Shown: positions 42,445 to 52,305 of the stretch, piece after piece
How the letters are laid out: each line of letters begins with the position of its first letter
How positions within the stretch are numbered: position 1 is the stretch's first letter
Notes under the pieces: model-generated
The model's database searches: none
What the model saw: only the letters and a program-made list of their open reading frames with translations
What the model was told of the DNA's origin: nothing
NCBI RefSeq assembly: GCF_002934605.1
Contig: NZ_PTJC01000005.1
Coordinates: forward strand, 1,054,001-1,118,000
Reading direction: 5' to 3'
DNA: 64,000 bases
Source: Neolewinella xylanilytica
GTDB lineage: Bacteria > Bacteroidota > Bacteroidia > Chitinophagales > Saprospiraceae
Made by a program: the position numbers and the translations under genes

Positions 42445-45400
42445 TTAGAGGGTACCTAGGGTGGTTTGGTCCAGGCGGACGGGGTTCTCATCGTCGCCGT
42501 CGTCGCAATCGTGGAGGGTGGCGGTGGGGTAGGCGCTGCGTAGGGACTGGAAGACCAGGAGCAGCCGCCGCAGCCGCACGCTTACTTCCAGCCAGTCGGT
42601 GTAGAAGCCCTCCAGCAGGTCGCGCAGCTCGTCCAGGCGGGGGTCGTCGGGCAGGCCCCAGGCGGCGTAGAGACCGGGGTCGCGGGTGGCGATGAGGTCC
42701 AGGGAGTCGATAAAGTCCGGCCACACGTCGTCCATCAGGGTAGATGCGGCAGTGGGGACGTCGGCGTCGGTGTCCACCAATTCGCTGACGTGTAGGCGGT
42801 AAACCTCTCCGAAATAGCCCAGCAGCAGCCGGGCCTGGGCGAGGGTAGCGGTTTCCGGCAGCCAGTCCTGGACGTGGGCCTCGAGTTCGTCGTTCAGCTC
42901 CGGCCAGGCAAAGGCGGCGTTGGCCGTCAGCCACGGGCACCAGGCCGCCTCGAAGCGGCTGAGCTGCCGGGCCAGTTCGTCCGGTACGGGGCAGCGGCAG
43001 CTTTGCAGGAGTTCGTCCAGCTCCTCCGGGCTGTACTCGCTTTCCCCCTTCGCGTCGCTGATCCAGCAGAGTTTGGGCAGGAGGTAAACGGGCGTCTCCC
43101 GGCGGATCAGGCGATCGGCGTACCGCCGCAGCTCGATGTCCTCGCTGTAGGGCGCGGCTTCGGCGGGCAGGAGGTAGGTGATCCGGAAGCTGTAGGGATC
43201 TTCCATTCCCCGGTGGTTGCAGTCGGCGGCCAGGCAGACGTCCAGCAGCGCGTCGCCGGGGAATTTGGGCCGCAGGAGGACGTGCTCCACCACGAAGAGG
43301 CGTTCGTTGGCCAGCCGTTCGGTGAGGAAGTCGCCGAGTTCGTCGTTTACATCTACGGCCGCCTCAATGCGGGCTTCGATCGCCGCCCAGGCGGCGGCTT
43401 CGGCCGTTTGGGCGGTAACGTAGGTATCCGGTACGGCCTCGTCATCAATGAGGAGGGTGCCGTCGTCGGGGTGGGTCAGGGTGTAGCTGACCGACCAGCC
43501 GTCCGGAGTCCGTTGGATGTCGAGCGTGAAGTAGGCCCGTACGTCTTCCATGCCCAGGAGCCGGCGAAGGCGCTCGCCCAGGCCGGAACGGTTGCGGTAG
43601 CCGCAGACCTTTTCCCCCAGGCGGTAGTTGATACCTGCGCCCCGACGCCCGCTTATTTCGGGCAGGAAGCGGAGGAAACGGATCTTGTCCTGGATGAGCT
43701 TGTCCGGCCCGTACGCGCGGCGCGTGCCCTGGTCGTGGATGAGGAGGGTGTAGTCCTGCATCCGCTCCCCGAAACGAGCCAGTAGGTGATCCAGAAAGCG
43801 GTTTCGGCGATCAAGAAATTCCTCCTCCCGTTCGAGGAGGTCACCGAGGATATCCTGGAAATTCACCGGGTCGGCGAGCAGGTCCTGCAGGTCTTCCAGC
43901 GGTTTACCGGCCGAAAACAGATCGGGGCGCCGGTAGGTCCGGTCGATGCCCTCGTCGGTACTGAAGAGCTCGCCGAAGTGGGTCAGCTGCTCCGCCGTGC
44001 TGGCGGTGATCAGCTCCAAGGGGATCAGGTAGGCCGCGAGTTGGCGGGCCTGGGCGCGCCGCCGGTCGGTCGCCTGCTCGGGCAGTCCCGCCGCGCCGAT
44101 TCCGTAGGTTTCCGGCAGGGTGTGCTGCACGGGGAGGTAAGTCGGCGTGCCGCGGTGCCGCCCGGTGGGGACGGGGTAATCCAGCTGGCTCACCGGCAGG
44201 GCCATCGCGCGGTCGGCCGCACGCAGTTGATTTAGGATGGCGCGCAATTCCGAGCCGCGCGGCTGTAGGGGTAAGCCGTCCTTATAGATCGATACGCCGC
44301 TGCCCGGAATATAGAGGGCCGGGTAATGACCGGGGCTTACCGGAAAGCACCAGAGGTCTTCGGTGACCGTGGGGCGCCCCTCCGCGTCGTAGACGGTGAA
44401 GCGCAGTTTTTCGATGGCGGCCACCCCCTCGATGTCCATCAGTTCGTTGATCAGGTCGCTGACGTAGATGCGCGAGCGCAGCACGGAGGCGTCCAGGTCG
44501 TCTTGTAGGACGAAGCCCTGCTGCAGGGCGGGCCCGTCGAAGATGTCCTCGGAGCGGTAGCCGGCCGCTTCCATTTCCCGCAGCGTCCGGAAGGGGACGA
44601 TGGGGTTGAGCAGCAGTTCCAGGGTCCGGTAGAAGTGCGCCAGTACGGCTTCGACGTCGGCGGTCGGACTGAGGTGGAGATCGGCGCATACGGCCACGTC
44701 TTCCGCCCGTACCCGGTCGAAGCGGCAAAAATCCTCGCCGACCTTCCGGTTATCGTGCAGCAGGGTCTCGGCCGCGGCGAGCTTTTCCGCCCGCGCCCGG
44801 AGTTTGCGGTGGTAGGTGTGGACCAGGTCTCCGGCTGCCAGCAGGTTCTCGATGACGGAACCGTCGGTGCCGGGGGGCAGGCTGCCGCGCTGCCAGAGCC
44901 GCAGGGTCACCGCGGGCAGGGTCAGGGCTACCGTTTGGGTGTCGACCGTGAACTCCAGGCTCAGGTCCAGGAAAAAGATGTCGCGCAAGCCCCGCCGCAG
45001 GTCGTCGGCGTCGACCCCCTTGGCGAGGGTACGGTCGCGACTGAAGCGGTCGATGGTCCAGTTTGTGAGTTCGGCATCGGCGCCGGTTACCAGCCGGTAC
45101 GCCTCTGGGGAAAGGTCCCGCCACTCGGGGAAGCGAAGTTCGGCGTCGATCGGCACCGGGGGGGCGCCGCCGTTGGGCAATAGGAGTTGCCCGTCCACCC
45201 GGTCGGTGTTGAGGTTGCCGAGCTCGGTGTCCGGCGCGAACTGTAGGAGGACGTCCGTGAAGCCCTTGATCAGGACCGGCCCCTCGTGATCGGTGGCCCG
45301 GCGCTCCGGCCGTATCCGCCACCGGGGGGCGAAGGTCAGTTCGCCATCCTTGCATTCGGGGTAGACCGGCGGCCCGCAGGCGCAGCTCTTGCAGATGAGC

Positions 45401-45741
45401 CAAGCGTTGCTCAGCCCGAGGTTGTCGATCAGCAGCCGGCGGTAGTCGTCGTTGGTGATCGGGGCGTTGGTGAAGATGTGCCGGGCGGTGAAAAAGGGCT
45501 GGCGGTAGTCGATGCCCCCGCCAGCGTCGGTCAGCAGGTCCGCGACGTCGAATTCCCCGCGGTAGCCGATCTCGGCCAGGGCGTCGGCCAGGTGTTCCAG
45601 GAGGGTGATGCCGGGGTCGTGGGCGTTGTAGTCCGTCCAGCGTTCGTTGGCGAGTTGTTCCACGGCGGCGTAGGCTTCGTCGCGGAGGGCGAAGTAATCG
45701 GCGGCCGGGGAGGGCAGGGTTTTGGGGTCGATCACGTTCAT
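42445..45741 (-). CDS. Afp12/Pvc12-like baseplate protein
   Basis: The 1098 aa product opens with PAADYFALRDEAYAAVEQLA and WTDYNAHDPGITLLEHLADA, the hallmark N-terminus of Afp12-type baseplate wedge proteins (phage gp7-like position). The rest is long and unrecognised, with a short cysteine-rich insert CKSCACGPPVYPEC. In known systems Afp11 and Afp12 form the baseplate wedge ring around the spike. Its start overlaps the stop of the Afp11-like gene as ATGA, so equimolar production is likely. Confidence 0.9.
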   Translation of the reverse strand: MNVIDPKTLPSPAADYFALRDEAYAAVEQLANERWTDYNAHDPGITLLEHLADALAEIGYRGEFDVADLLTDAGGGIDYRQPFFTARHIFTNAPITNDDYRRLLIDNLGLSNAWLICKSCACGPPVYPECKDGELTFAPRWRIRPERRATDHEGPVLIKGFTDVLLQFAPDTELGNLNTDRVDGQLLLPNGGAPPVPIDAELRFPEWRDLSPEAYRLVTGADAELTNWTIDRFSRDRTLAKGVDADDLRRGLRDIFFLDLSLEFTVDTQTVALTLPAVTLRLWQRGSLPPGTDGSVIENLLAAGDLVHTYHRKLRARAEKLAAAETLLHDNRKVGEDFCRFDRVRAEDVAVCADLHLSPTADVEAVLAHFYRTLELLLNPIVPFRTLREMEAAGYRSEDIFDGPALQQGFVLQDDLDASVLRSRIYVSDLINELMDIEGVAAIEKLRFTVYDAEGRPTVTEDLWCFPVSPGHYPALYIPGSGVSIYKDGLPLQPRGSELRAILNQLRAADRAMALPVSQLDYPVPTGRHRGTPTYLPVQHTLPETYGIGAAGLPEQATDRRRAQARQLAAYLIPLELITASTAEQLTHFGELFSTDEGIDRTYRRPDLFSAGKPLEDLQDLLADPVNFQDILGDLLEREEEFLDRRNRFLDHLLARFGERMQDYTLLIHDQGTRRAYGPDKLIQDKIRFLRFLPEISGRRGAGINYRLGEKVCGYRNRSGLGERLRRLLGMEDVRAYFTLDIQRTPDGWSVSYTLTHPDDGTLLIDDEAVPDTYVTAQTAEAAAWAAIEARIEAAVDVNDELGDFLTERLANERLFVVEHVLLRPKFPGDALLDVCLAADCNHRGMEDPYSFRITYLLPAEAAPYSEDIELRRYADRLIRRETPVYLLPKLCWISDAKGESEYSPEELDELLQSCRCPVPDELARQLSRFEAAWCPWLTANAAFAWPELNDELEAHVQDWLPETATLAQARLLLGYFGEVYRLHVSELVDTDADVPTAASTLMDDVWPDFIDSLDLIATRDPGLYAAWGLPDDPRLDELRDLLEGFYTDWLEVSVRLRRLLLVFQSLRSAYPTATLHDCDDGDDENPVRLDQTTLGTL

Positions 45742-48700
45742 GTGATGATCGGATTTTCGGTGATGATCACGGTCGTCCCCCGCGCGCGGCGGCGGGGCGG
45801 CTGGCAGGTCTCGGTGAGGCTGGGGGTGGATTCGGCGGTGAGGGTGCGCAGGTCATGCTGCGGCGTCGAGGCCAGTACCGCTACCAGTTTGGTGGGGCGC
45901 AGTCGCTCGGCACCGTTCTGAACGGGGTCGGTGACGTGGAGGAGCGTGACGTTCTTAACGTAGTCGACGTAAGAGCGCTCTTCCATGAAGTTGACGACGC
46001 CGGATCGGTGCACCTCGGCGGTGAAGTCGAGTCCGGCAAGCCCGCCGTCGTGCCAGGGGGAGATGTACTCGATCAGGTCGAGGTTAAGTTGCTTTTCGGC
46101 CCAGCTTACGTCGGTTCCCGCGGTGTACTTGACGTCGGCCCGTACGATGACGTCCTCGAATAAGGGATTGCGGACGTGCAGCACGGCGTGGCAGCTGATG
46201 CGTGCGCGCAGGAAGTCGTGGATGGCCTCCCGCGTACGCAGGCTGACGTAGGGTCGGAGGTCCGAGCCTCCCGAGCGGCCCAATGGCAGCACGGTGAAAT
46301 GGCCGGCCCGCAGTTCGTGGTAGGTATAGGTACCGGCCACCGCCCCCGGCTGGAATTCCAGGTGCTGCAGGCAAATGACCCGCTCAACCTCCGGAAAAGC
46401 ACCCAGCACCAGGTGCTCCACGTCCCACTCGGTGATGCCGCGATTCTTGTGCCGTAAGCGCTCGCTCAGCCGGGTAAAGTAGGCATCGCGGGTCTCTTCG
46501 CTCGTGCCGCCGTAAGTGGGGTAGGGCTGGGCGACGGACTTGATGCCCGGCAGCGGACGGACCAGTTTCGCGATCGTCCCCGCCGGGAGCGGGGCATCGG
46601 TGACGGATTGCCCGGGCTTCAAATCCTGCACGACCTCGACCCCGTTGGTATGCACGCCCAGGAGTCGGTTGACGGCGTCTACCTTTTCTTCTACGCTCAG
46701 GCGAATCCACTGCAGGTCGTCGCCGAACACGGTATTCGCCGGCTTGGTATTCGGGGGCAGGTCGAGCCGCACCAGACCGGAGCGTAGCAGACCCTCCGTG
46801 CCGTCCGAAATTTTTGTCGGGGGAAAGAGGATCCACCCGTTGTTTTCCAGGTAATGCCAGCGCACGTGCCCCTCCGGCTTTTCCAGTAGCGGGTCGGCGG
46901 TGCCCTCCGCGATCTGGACGAGCAGGGATAGCTGGGAACCGGGGGGCCACGATCGGATACCGAAGTACGTTGCTCCCGCGTCCGCGCCCACGGCACTATT
47001 TGCCTGCGGTAGCACCTGTGGCAGGAAGGCCGTGTTCCCCGCTCCCGACAATGCCCGCGAACCGAAGGGGGTGAGGTGGTAGAGTTGATGCGCCCCCGTT
47101 TGTGCGTTGAGGACGTTCGCCGAGCTCAGCGGAAGCGTATAGTTCAGCGTCAATTCGGCCAAGAGCGGATTGAAGGGAGGGGAAGGTGCCCCTCCCGAAT
47201 TGGCGACCACGATCGCCTGGGAAGCATTGGTTACGCTATTCAGAAAGGGGGAGAGCGTTTCGTCGACCACCGTTTGGTAGGCCGTGATGGCTTCCGGTAT
47301 CGCGCCGGCCAGGGTGTCCAGCGCACCGGGGGCCTCCGCGCTGAGGGTGTTGACCACGTTTCTGACCTTGGAATCGAGATCGGAAACCGCGGCGGGCACG
47401 GCGGCAACCAATGCGCTGAAATCAGGCGCATCGTCACTGTCGCCGGTGAAGCTGCCCACGAGCTCCACCACCGGCTTGAGGGCATCGAAGATGGACTTGG
47501 AAAAGGCCTCGGTCGAATCGATGAGCGTCTTCGATAGCGCCGAATACACCGTCGAGGAGAAATTGGTGATCGCCGCAGTCGCAGCGGCGGAAAATGCCAG
47601 TTGTGCCGTATTCGAGGCCTGGTAGAAAGCGGCCGCCTCCTGAGCTACGGATTGCAGTATGCCCATATTCGCCGGTTCCCCCGCCGCTTTGTTGGCCGCC
47701 CACTCCGCCAGCTCGATGGGGTAGTCGGCGTGGCCCCAGTCGCGTAGCAACTTCCATCGTAAGTGCCCTCGGACGTCCCCGGCCGTGTAGGCCTGGTTCG
47801 TCTCGTGCGTAGGGGAGGTGACGTGTGCGTCGGAAAGCTCCACGGTGAGCGTACCGGCATCCAGTTCGAGATCTCCGCCGACGGTCGCGAATTTTCCGTT
47901 CGTCAGCAAAGCGGTTTCCGCCTCGCGGCTACCGGAACCCGAGGGGTCCGCCCAGCTCCAGTTCAGAGTGACCGCCGCGAAGGCTTTCTGAAACACTTCC
48001 GCGTTGCCGATCGTGAGGATGTCGCCCCGCCGTGGCATCGGCCCGAAGGGATGGAACGGCTTGGCCGCGTCGATGCTGCCCGCACTTCCCGAAAGGGCCA
48101 GCTGGCGGATTCCGTTCACCGCGAGCCCGATTTTTAGGCTCCCGAAGTTCCTGCCCGCGAGCAGGCGGTTCACCGCGGGCGAATTCAGGTCCTGCGCCAA
48201 TTCTAGCCGGAGTACCGGTTGGTCGGTGGCCAATCCCTGCGCGTGAATTTCCTCGTCGTAGTGCACCACCGCCGGGTCGTCGTAGGTCAGTACTACCACG
48301 GCTTCGGTGCCGGTCAGCACCGTGGTCGTCTCGTGCCAGCCCGCCTCGGTCGTCAGGTACACCCGGAGGGTAACCCCCGGCGCGGGTACCGCGGACATCC
48401 CCTGAAACCGCAGCGTAATGGTGCGTTGCCCCTCCCGCAATAGCAAGTAGTGGGAGGCAACGGCCAGCCCCAGACGCGCCAATGGCATTCCGGCTGCGAG
48501 GTGATTTCCGACCGGCAGCTGGTGGCCGAAGGGATAAAAGCCAGGCTGCTCCTCCGGAAGGTCGATTTCCCCGAGCCCGTCGGCACTCTCCACCACGGTG
48601 GCGGCGTAGTACTTGCCGGCGTCCCCGGCGGTAAACACCTTGCGGTTCTCGCCGGGGAAGGCGTACACGGACGGGGTATCCGCTACCCGGAACAGGGCTC

Positions 48701-49856
48701 GCTTTTCCACGATTGTGGCCTCGCTCACGGTTACTGCCTCCTGACTCCGGAATACGCGCTCGGTACCGGATGCCGCGTCCTTCCCACCCCGGAATTCCGT
48801 GCCCGCGGTCAGGTAGGTAGACGGCAGATTCTTGCGGGCCTCCAGGTACAGCAGGGCGCGGGGCGGCTGGGGCGCGGCTGGGGAAGTCCGCAATACCCGG
48901 TGGTAATAAAAGCGCAGGTGGCGGTCCGTAAGTCCGTTCAGCATCCGCCGTTGGGTCTCGCGCATGCGCAGGTAGGCGAGGATAACCGTGAGGTGGGGCG
49001 CATGTCCGGGCTCGCGTTGCAGCCGCTGCCATTCCGTTTGGGCGGCGGAGCGCAGGTGCAAAGCCGAACTCACGAAGGTCTCGTACACCCCGTGAAAAAA
49101 GGCATGGCCAACCGCGTGCAGGATTTCCGCATCGGAACCCGTGGGCGGCGTGGCGCCGAAGATCACGTCGTCTTCGCCCACTTCGGTGAGGTAATTCGAC
49201 CAGGAAAGGCCGCCGGTCCAGCGGAGTTTGAGGGGCGGCGTGCCGTCGATCAGCCCCTCGGTTGAATAGAGCGTACCCCCGGCGGCGTACCCATCCCGGA
49301 GATAGTCGGGCACCTCATCCGTACCTAGGGCCGAAAAAAACGGAGTTTCCGCCGCCCGGTAATACGCCAGCCAGCGCCGGAAAGCGGGGGCCAACTGGTG
49401 GGCGATTAGCGACTCGGCCCGTTCGCGTAACGGTCCGGCGGGGTCGAGGCGCTCGGTCAGTCCGTCGAGCGCTACCACGGCCGAGGTCAATAGGTCGAAC
49501 AGGCTCTCCAGCAGTTGCTCCGGCGGGATGCTACTCTGATGGTCTTCGATCAGCTCCCGGTGCTCGGCGAAGCGCTGGCCGAGGCGTTCGAGGGGCCAGG
49601 CGATCAGCCGGGCGGTAGCCACGTCGGCTTGCTTGTCGTAGAAGGGCCGCCAATCGCCTTCGACGGTATTGTCCGCTTTGACGAAGTTGATCTCTCCCGC
49701 GATCCGGCGCACGAACTCCAGCCAGTCGGTATCCCGCTTTTCGTCCACCTGCACGTAGGTCGTCGCGAGGGCCGCGGGCAGGCGGGCACCCCGGAAGCTA
49801 CCGTCGGGGAGCAGGGCGTTCGGATTGCGCGTCGGATCGTTGGCGGTGGAGGGCAT
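45738..49856 (-). CDS. Afp11/Pvc11-like baseplate wedge protein (gp6/J-like)
   Basis: The 1372 aa product is a large baseplate protein. The N-terminal ~300 residues are helical. The C-terminal ~330 residues are baseplate-J-like (PYPTYGGTSEETRDAYFTRL, then EWDVEHLVLGAFPEVERVIC), as in phage gp6 and Afp11. An Ala-rich helical insert lies near residues 740-880 (SQEAAAFYQASNTAQLAFSA onwards). Longer than typical Afp11, mostly through this insert. Coupled by ATGA to the Afp12-like gene and seven bases from gp25, a standard order. Confidence 0.9.
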   Translation of the reverse strand: MPSTANDPTRNPNALLPDGSFRGARLPAALATTYVQVDEKRDTDWLEFVRRIAGEINFVKADNTVEGDWRPFYDKQADVATARLIAWPLERLGQRFAEHRELIEDHQSSIPPEQLLESLFDLLTSAVVALDGLTERLDPAGPLRERAESLIAHQLAPAFRRWLAYYRAAETPFFSALGTDEVPDYLRDGYAAGGTLYSTEGLIDGTPPLKLRWTGGLSWSNYLTEVGEDDVIFGATPPTGSDAEILHAVGHAFFHGVYETFVSSALHLRSAAQTEWQRLQREPGHAPHLTVILAYLRMRETQRRMLNGLTDRHLRFYYHRVLRTSPAAPQPPRALLYLEARKNLPSTYLTAGTEFRGGKDAASGTERVFRSQEAVTVSEATIVEKRALFRVADTPSVYAFPGENRKVFTAGDAGKYYAATVVESADGLGEIDLPEEQPGFYPFGHQLPVGNHLAAGMPLARLGLAVASHYLLLREGQRTITLRFQGMSAVPAPGVTLRVYLTTEAGWHETTTVLTGTEAVVVLTYDDPAVVHYDEEIHAQGLATDQPVLRLELAQDLNSPAVNRLLAGRNFGSLKIGLAVNGIRQLALSGSAGSIDAAKPFHPFGPMPRRGDILTIGNAEVFQKAFAAVTLNWSWADPSGSGSREAETALLTNGKFATVGGDLELDAGTLTVELSDAHVTSPTHETNQAYTAGDVRGHLRWKLLRDWGHADYPIELAEWAANKAAGEPANMGILQSVAQEAAAFYQASNTAQLAFSAAATAAITNFSSTVYSALSKTLIDSTEAFSKSIFDALKPVVELVGSFTGDSDDAPDFSALVAAVPAAVSDLDSKVRNVVNTLSAEAPGALDTLAGAIPEAITAYQTVVDETLSPFLNSVTNASQAIVVANSGGAPSPPFNPLLAELTLNYTLPLSSANVLNAQTGAHQLYHLTPFGSRALSGAGNTAFLPQVLPQANSAVGADAGATYFGIRSWPPGSQLSLLVQIAEGTADPLLEKPEGHVRWHYLENNGWILFPPTKISDGTEGLLRSGLVRLDLPPNTKPANTVFGDDLQWIRLSVEEKVDAVNRLLGVHTNGVEVVQDLKPGQSVTDAPLPAGTIAKLVRPLPGIKSVAQPYPTYGGTSEETRDAYFTRLSERLRHKNRGITEWDVEHLVLGAFPEVERVICLQHLEFQPGAVAGTYTYHELRAGHFTVLPLGRSGGSDLRPYVSLRTREAIHDFLRARISCHAVLHVRNPLFEDVIVRADVKYTAGTDVSWAEKQLNLDLIEYISPWHDGGLAGLDFTAEVHRSGVVNFMEERSYVDYVKNVTLLHVTDPVQNGAERLRPTKLVAVLASTPQHDLRTLTAESTPSLTETCQPPRRRARGTTVIITENPIIT

Positions 49857-49863
49857 GGTCGGG

Positions 49864-50277
49864 CTATATCTGGTCGATCAGGCTACCCTCTTCGAGGTAG
49901 AAGGGGTAGACGAAGTTGTAGCGGGTGTTGTTGGCGCGGATGCGGTAGTCGACCACGAGTTCCACCCGCCCGTCGCGGAGGAAGGAGGTGTCGAGGGACA
50001 TTTTTTCCACCAGGATCCGCGGTTCGTACCGCAGCAGGGCCATCCGGATCCGGTCGAAGAACTCGGTTTGGGTGGTCGTATCCATCCCGGCGAAGAGCAG
50101 GTCGCGGAAGGCAGCTCCGTAGTCCGGCCGCATAGCCCGCTCCCCGGGCAGGGTACTCACCAGGATGCGCAGGCTCTCGGCGATGTCCGCCGGGCCGACG
50201 CTCATGTTCACCTCGCCCGTGGCGGGGGAGAATTCGGGCGGAAAGCTCCAGCCGATGCCTAGATAGTCCTGGTTCAT
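49864..50277 (-). CDS. gp25-like baseplate protein (Afp9/Pvc9)
   Basis: The 137 aa product belongs to the GPW/gp25 family: LGIGWSFPPEFSP near the start, then SLRILVSTLPGERAMRPDYG, the strongest signature, and a central FFDRIRMALLRYEPRI. gp25-like proteins form part of the inner baseplate and nucleate the sheath. Length and position between PAAR and Afp11 match known contractile systems. Confidence 0.95.
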   Translation of the reverse strand: MNQDYLGIGWSFPPEFSPATGEVNMSVGPADIAESLRILVSTLPGERAMRPDYGAAFRDLLFAGMDTTTQTEFFDRIRMALLRYEPRILVEKMSLDTSFLRDGRVELVVDYRIRANNTRYNFVYPFYLEEGSLIDQI

Positions 50278-50284
50278 GGTCGTG

Positions 50285-50581
50285 TCAGTTGATGAGTACG
50301 GTAGGGTAGCCCAGGGTGATGGTGCCCCCGTGGGCGGTGGTGTCGCCCTGGCGGGCGGCCGGTACGCCGCCGATCAGGACGGTTCCCGACCCCATGGCCA
50401 CGGTATCGGGCGGGCCCACGCAAGTGCAGGTATCGCCCACGACGCTGGCCGGCATGCCGCCGATGAGCACGGTGGGTTGGCCGGGGCCAAGTACCGGTCC
50501 GCCCACGTGGGGTACCGGCGGGGTGCCCGGGGTGGACAGCGGGCAGGTATGGAGGTCTCCGATGCGGGCGGCGGGGGGCAT
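50285..50581 (-). CDS. PAAR-type spike tip protein
   Basis: The 98 aa product is almost entirely PAAR repeat: PPAARIGDLHTC at the start, then VLIGGMPASVVGDTCTCVGP and TVLIGGVPAARQGDTTAHGG. These fold into a small cone, usually with bound metal (His/Cys), that sharpens the VgrG-like spike. There is no extra toxin domain. It lies two bases from the VgrG-like gene, as expected for partners. Confidence 0.95.
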   Translation of the reverse strand: MPPAARIGDLHTCPLSTPGTPPVPHVGGPVLGPGQPTVLIGGMPASVVGDTCTCVGPPDTVAMGSGTVLIGGVPAARQGDTTAHGGTITLGYPTVLIN

Positions 50582-50583
50582 GG

Positions 50584-52305
50584 TCAGTTGATTTGTACGA
50601 GGGATCCTTTGAGGGTGAGGGTGGCGCCGGCCTCGAATTTTCCGGTGGCGGAGCTTTTGATTTCTACCGAGGTGCCGTCCACCTTCACGCTGCCGGTGGC
50701 CTTCAGCGTAAGGTCGCTGGCGCTTTCGATGGTGATGCCCGAGGCGCTCAGCTCGATCTTGTTGCCGTTCTGGTCCTTGATCGCGATGGTGCCGTCCTTG
50801 CCCGTGAGTTGCAGGCTGTCGCCGGAGGGCGTTTCCAGCAGGGCGGATTCGTCCTCGTCGTCGAAGACGAGCCGCAGCCCGCCGCGGCTGACGTAGCCGG
50901 TTTCGTAGTTGTCCTCGGTGGGCGGGAAAGGGGCCGGGCGTCCGGAACTGTGCAGGCCGCCCAGGATGATGGGGTAGCGGGGGTCGCTATGGAGGAAGCC
51001 CACCACCACCTCATCCCCGACGGCCGGGCGGAAGGTCAGTCCGGCGCCGTTGCCCCCGAGGCCGGCGGCCAGTCGGGCCCAGTTGCCGGCGCCTTCGGGC
51101 GCGGTGGCCGGCAGGGAGATCAGGATGCGCGCTTCGCCGGCCGGATCGTCGTGCATCTGCACCACGGTGGCCACGTGCAGGCCGCTGGTGGCGGGCAGCA
51201 GCCCTGCGGCGGCCGGCGCGCTGACGTTGTAGCGTTCGGTGAAGCGTTCGGGCTGAATTCCGAGCTGGGCGGTCGTAGTCCACTTTCCCGCGCTGAGTTC
51301 CTGGCGGATGCCGCTGACGTAAGCTTTGCCGTTATAGACCGCGCCGAGTTTATCCAGCGTGACGGTGTCACCTACCCCCACATCCGATGTCCCCTGAAAG
51401 CGGACCGTTCCCCGCACCCGGCCCAGTTCGCTGAAGCGGGCGGTAGCGGCCGACCACCCGATGAGTTCCGCCGGTTCCAGTCCGCCGCCGTGTACTTGTT
51501 TGTAGGGTGCTTGTTGGTGGACTTCCGCCAGCTTTTCCGACCCATAATCGCCGGTGCCCGGAGCTACGGGCGGATTTGTTTCCACGACGGTTTCGTCCTC
51601 GGCGGCGCGCCAGGCGTGGCTTTCTACCTCCACATGCTGGTGGCGGGCATCGACTTCGGCGTCGAAGGCCATCAGGTTGGCGCCGTATTCCAGGGCCAGG
51701 GCCGGAGTGGGGGAGAGCTCCGGTACCTTGACGATGACTTCTCCGTCCAGTACGATCACGATCATGCCGTTGGCTTCGGCCCGGCTCACGATGAAGTCCC
51801 AGTCGGTACTCAGGTGCTGGGTGAGTTCCGGCACGATCTCGCCGGTATCCGCCACGTCGGCGGTCAGTCCCGCTGCGGCGATCAGGCTTTCCAGGGCGTC
51901 GGCGTCTTTCTGGTCGGTGAAGTACCGCGACTGCCGGTTGATCGTCATCCGGAAGGCGGCATCCTTACAGGTTACGGTCAGCAGACTGCGGTCGCCGCTG
52001 AGCCGGATGCGCTGGCCTACGATCACCCCTTTGAAAACGAGTTCGTTGGTGCCCTGGTAGCCCATGCTCAGCTCAATTTCCTTACCCGGATCGAACGACC
52101 CGCTCTCGCTGAGTTGGAAGGTTTGATCGGCCAGGCTGCCGTCCTGCAGGATGATGGTCGCGCTGGGGATGCGGTTCACTTCTCGGTCGACAATGACGCT
52201 CAGGACGGGCAATCCGGGCCCCAGGTCCTCCCCGTCGCTCAGGACGGTGAAGCTGACGGCGGTCGGCGGCGCAACGGTCGGGATGAGGCGGCTTTCGGCG
52301 GTCAT
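50584..52305 (-). CDS. VgrG-like spike protein (Afp8/Pvc8, gp27-gp5 fusion)
   Basis: The 573 aa product matches the VgrG/Afp8 layout: a gp27-like hub (residues about 1-350) and a gp5-like OB fold (about 370-460, with VATVVQMHDDPAGEARILIS and GNWARLAAGLGGNGAGL, HSDPRYPIILGGLHSS), then a beta-helical tail (SASDLTLKATGSVKVDGTSV). It trimerises and carries the PAAR tip. No C-terminal effector extension is present. The start overlaps the stop of the upstream gene (ATGA). Confidence 0.95.
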   Translation of the reverse strand: MTAESRLIPTVAPPTAVSFTVLSDGEDLGPGLPVLSVIVDREVNRIPSATIILQDGSLADQTFQLSESGSFDPGKEIELSMGYQGTNELVFKGVIVGQRIRLSGDRSLLTVTCKDAAFRMTINRQSRYFTDQKDADALESLIAAAGLTADVADTGEIVPELTQHLSTDWDFIVSRAEANGMIVIVLDGEVIVKVPELSPTPALALEYGANLMAFDAEVDARHQHVEVESHAWRAAEDETVVETNPPVAPGTGDYGSEKLAEVHQQAPYKQVHGGGLEPAELIGWSAATARFSELGRVRGTVRFQGTSDVGVGDTVTLDKLGAVYNGKAYVSGIRQELSAGKWTTTAQLGIQPERFTERYNVSAPAAAGLLPATSGLHVATVVQMHDDPAGEARILISLPATAPEGAGNWARLAAGLGGNGAGLTFRPAVGDEVVVGFLHSDPRYPIILGGLHSSGRPAPFPPTEDNYETGYVSRGGLRLVFDDEDESALLETPSGDSLQLTGKDGTIAIKDQNGNKIELSASGITIESASDLTLKATGSVKVDGTSVEIKSSATGKFEAGATLTLKGSLVQIN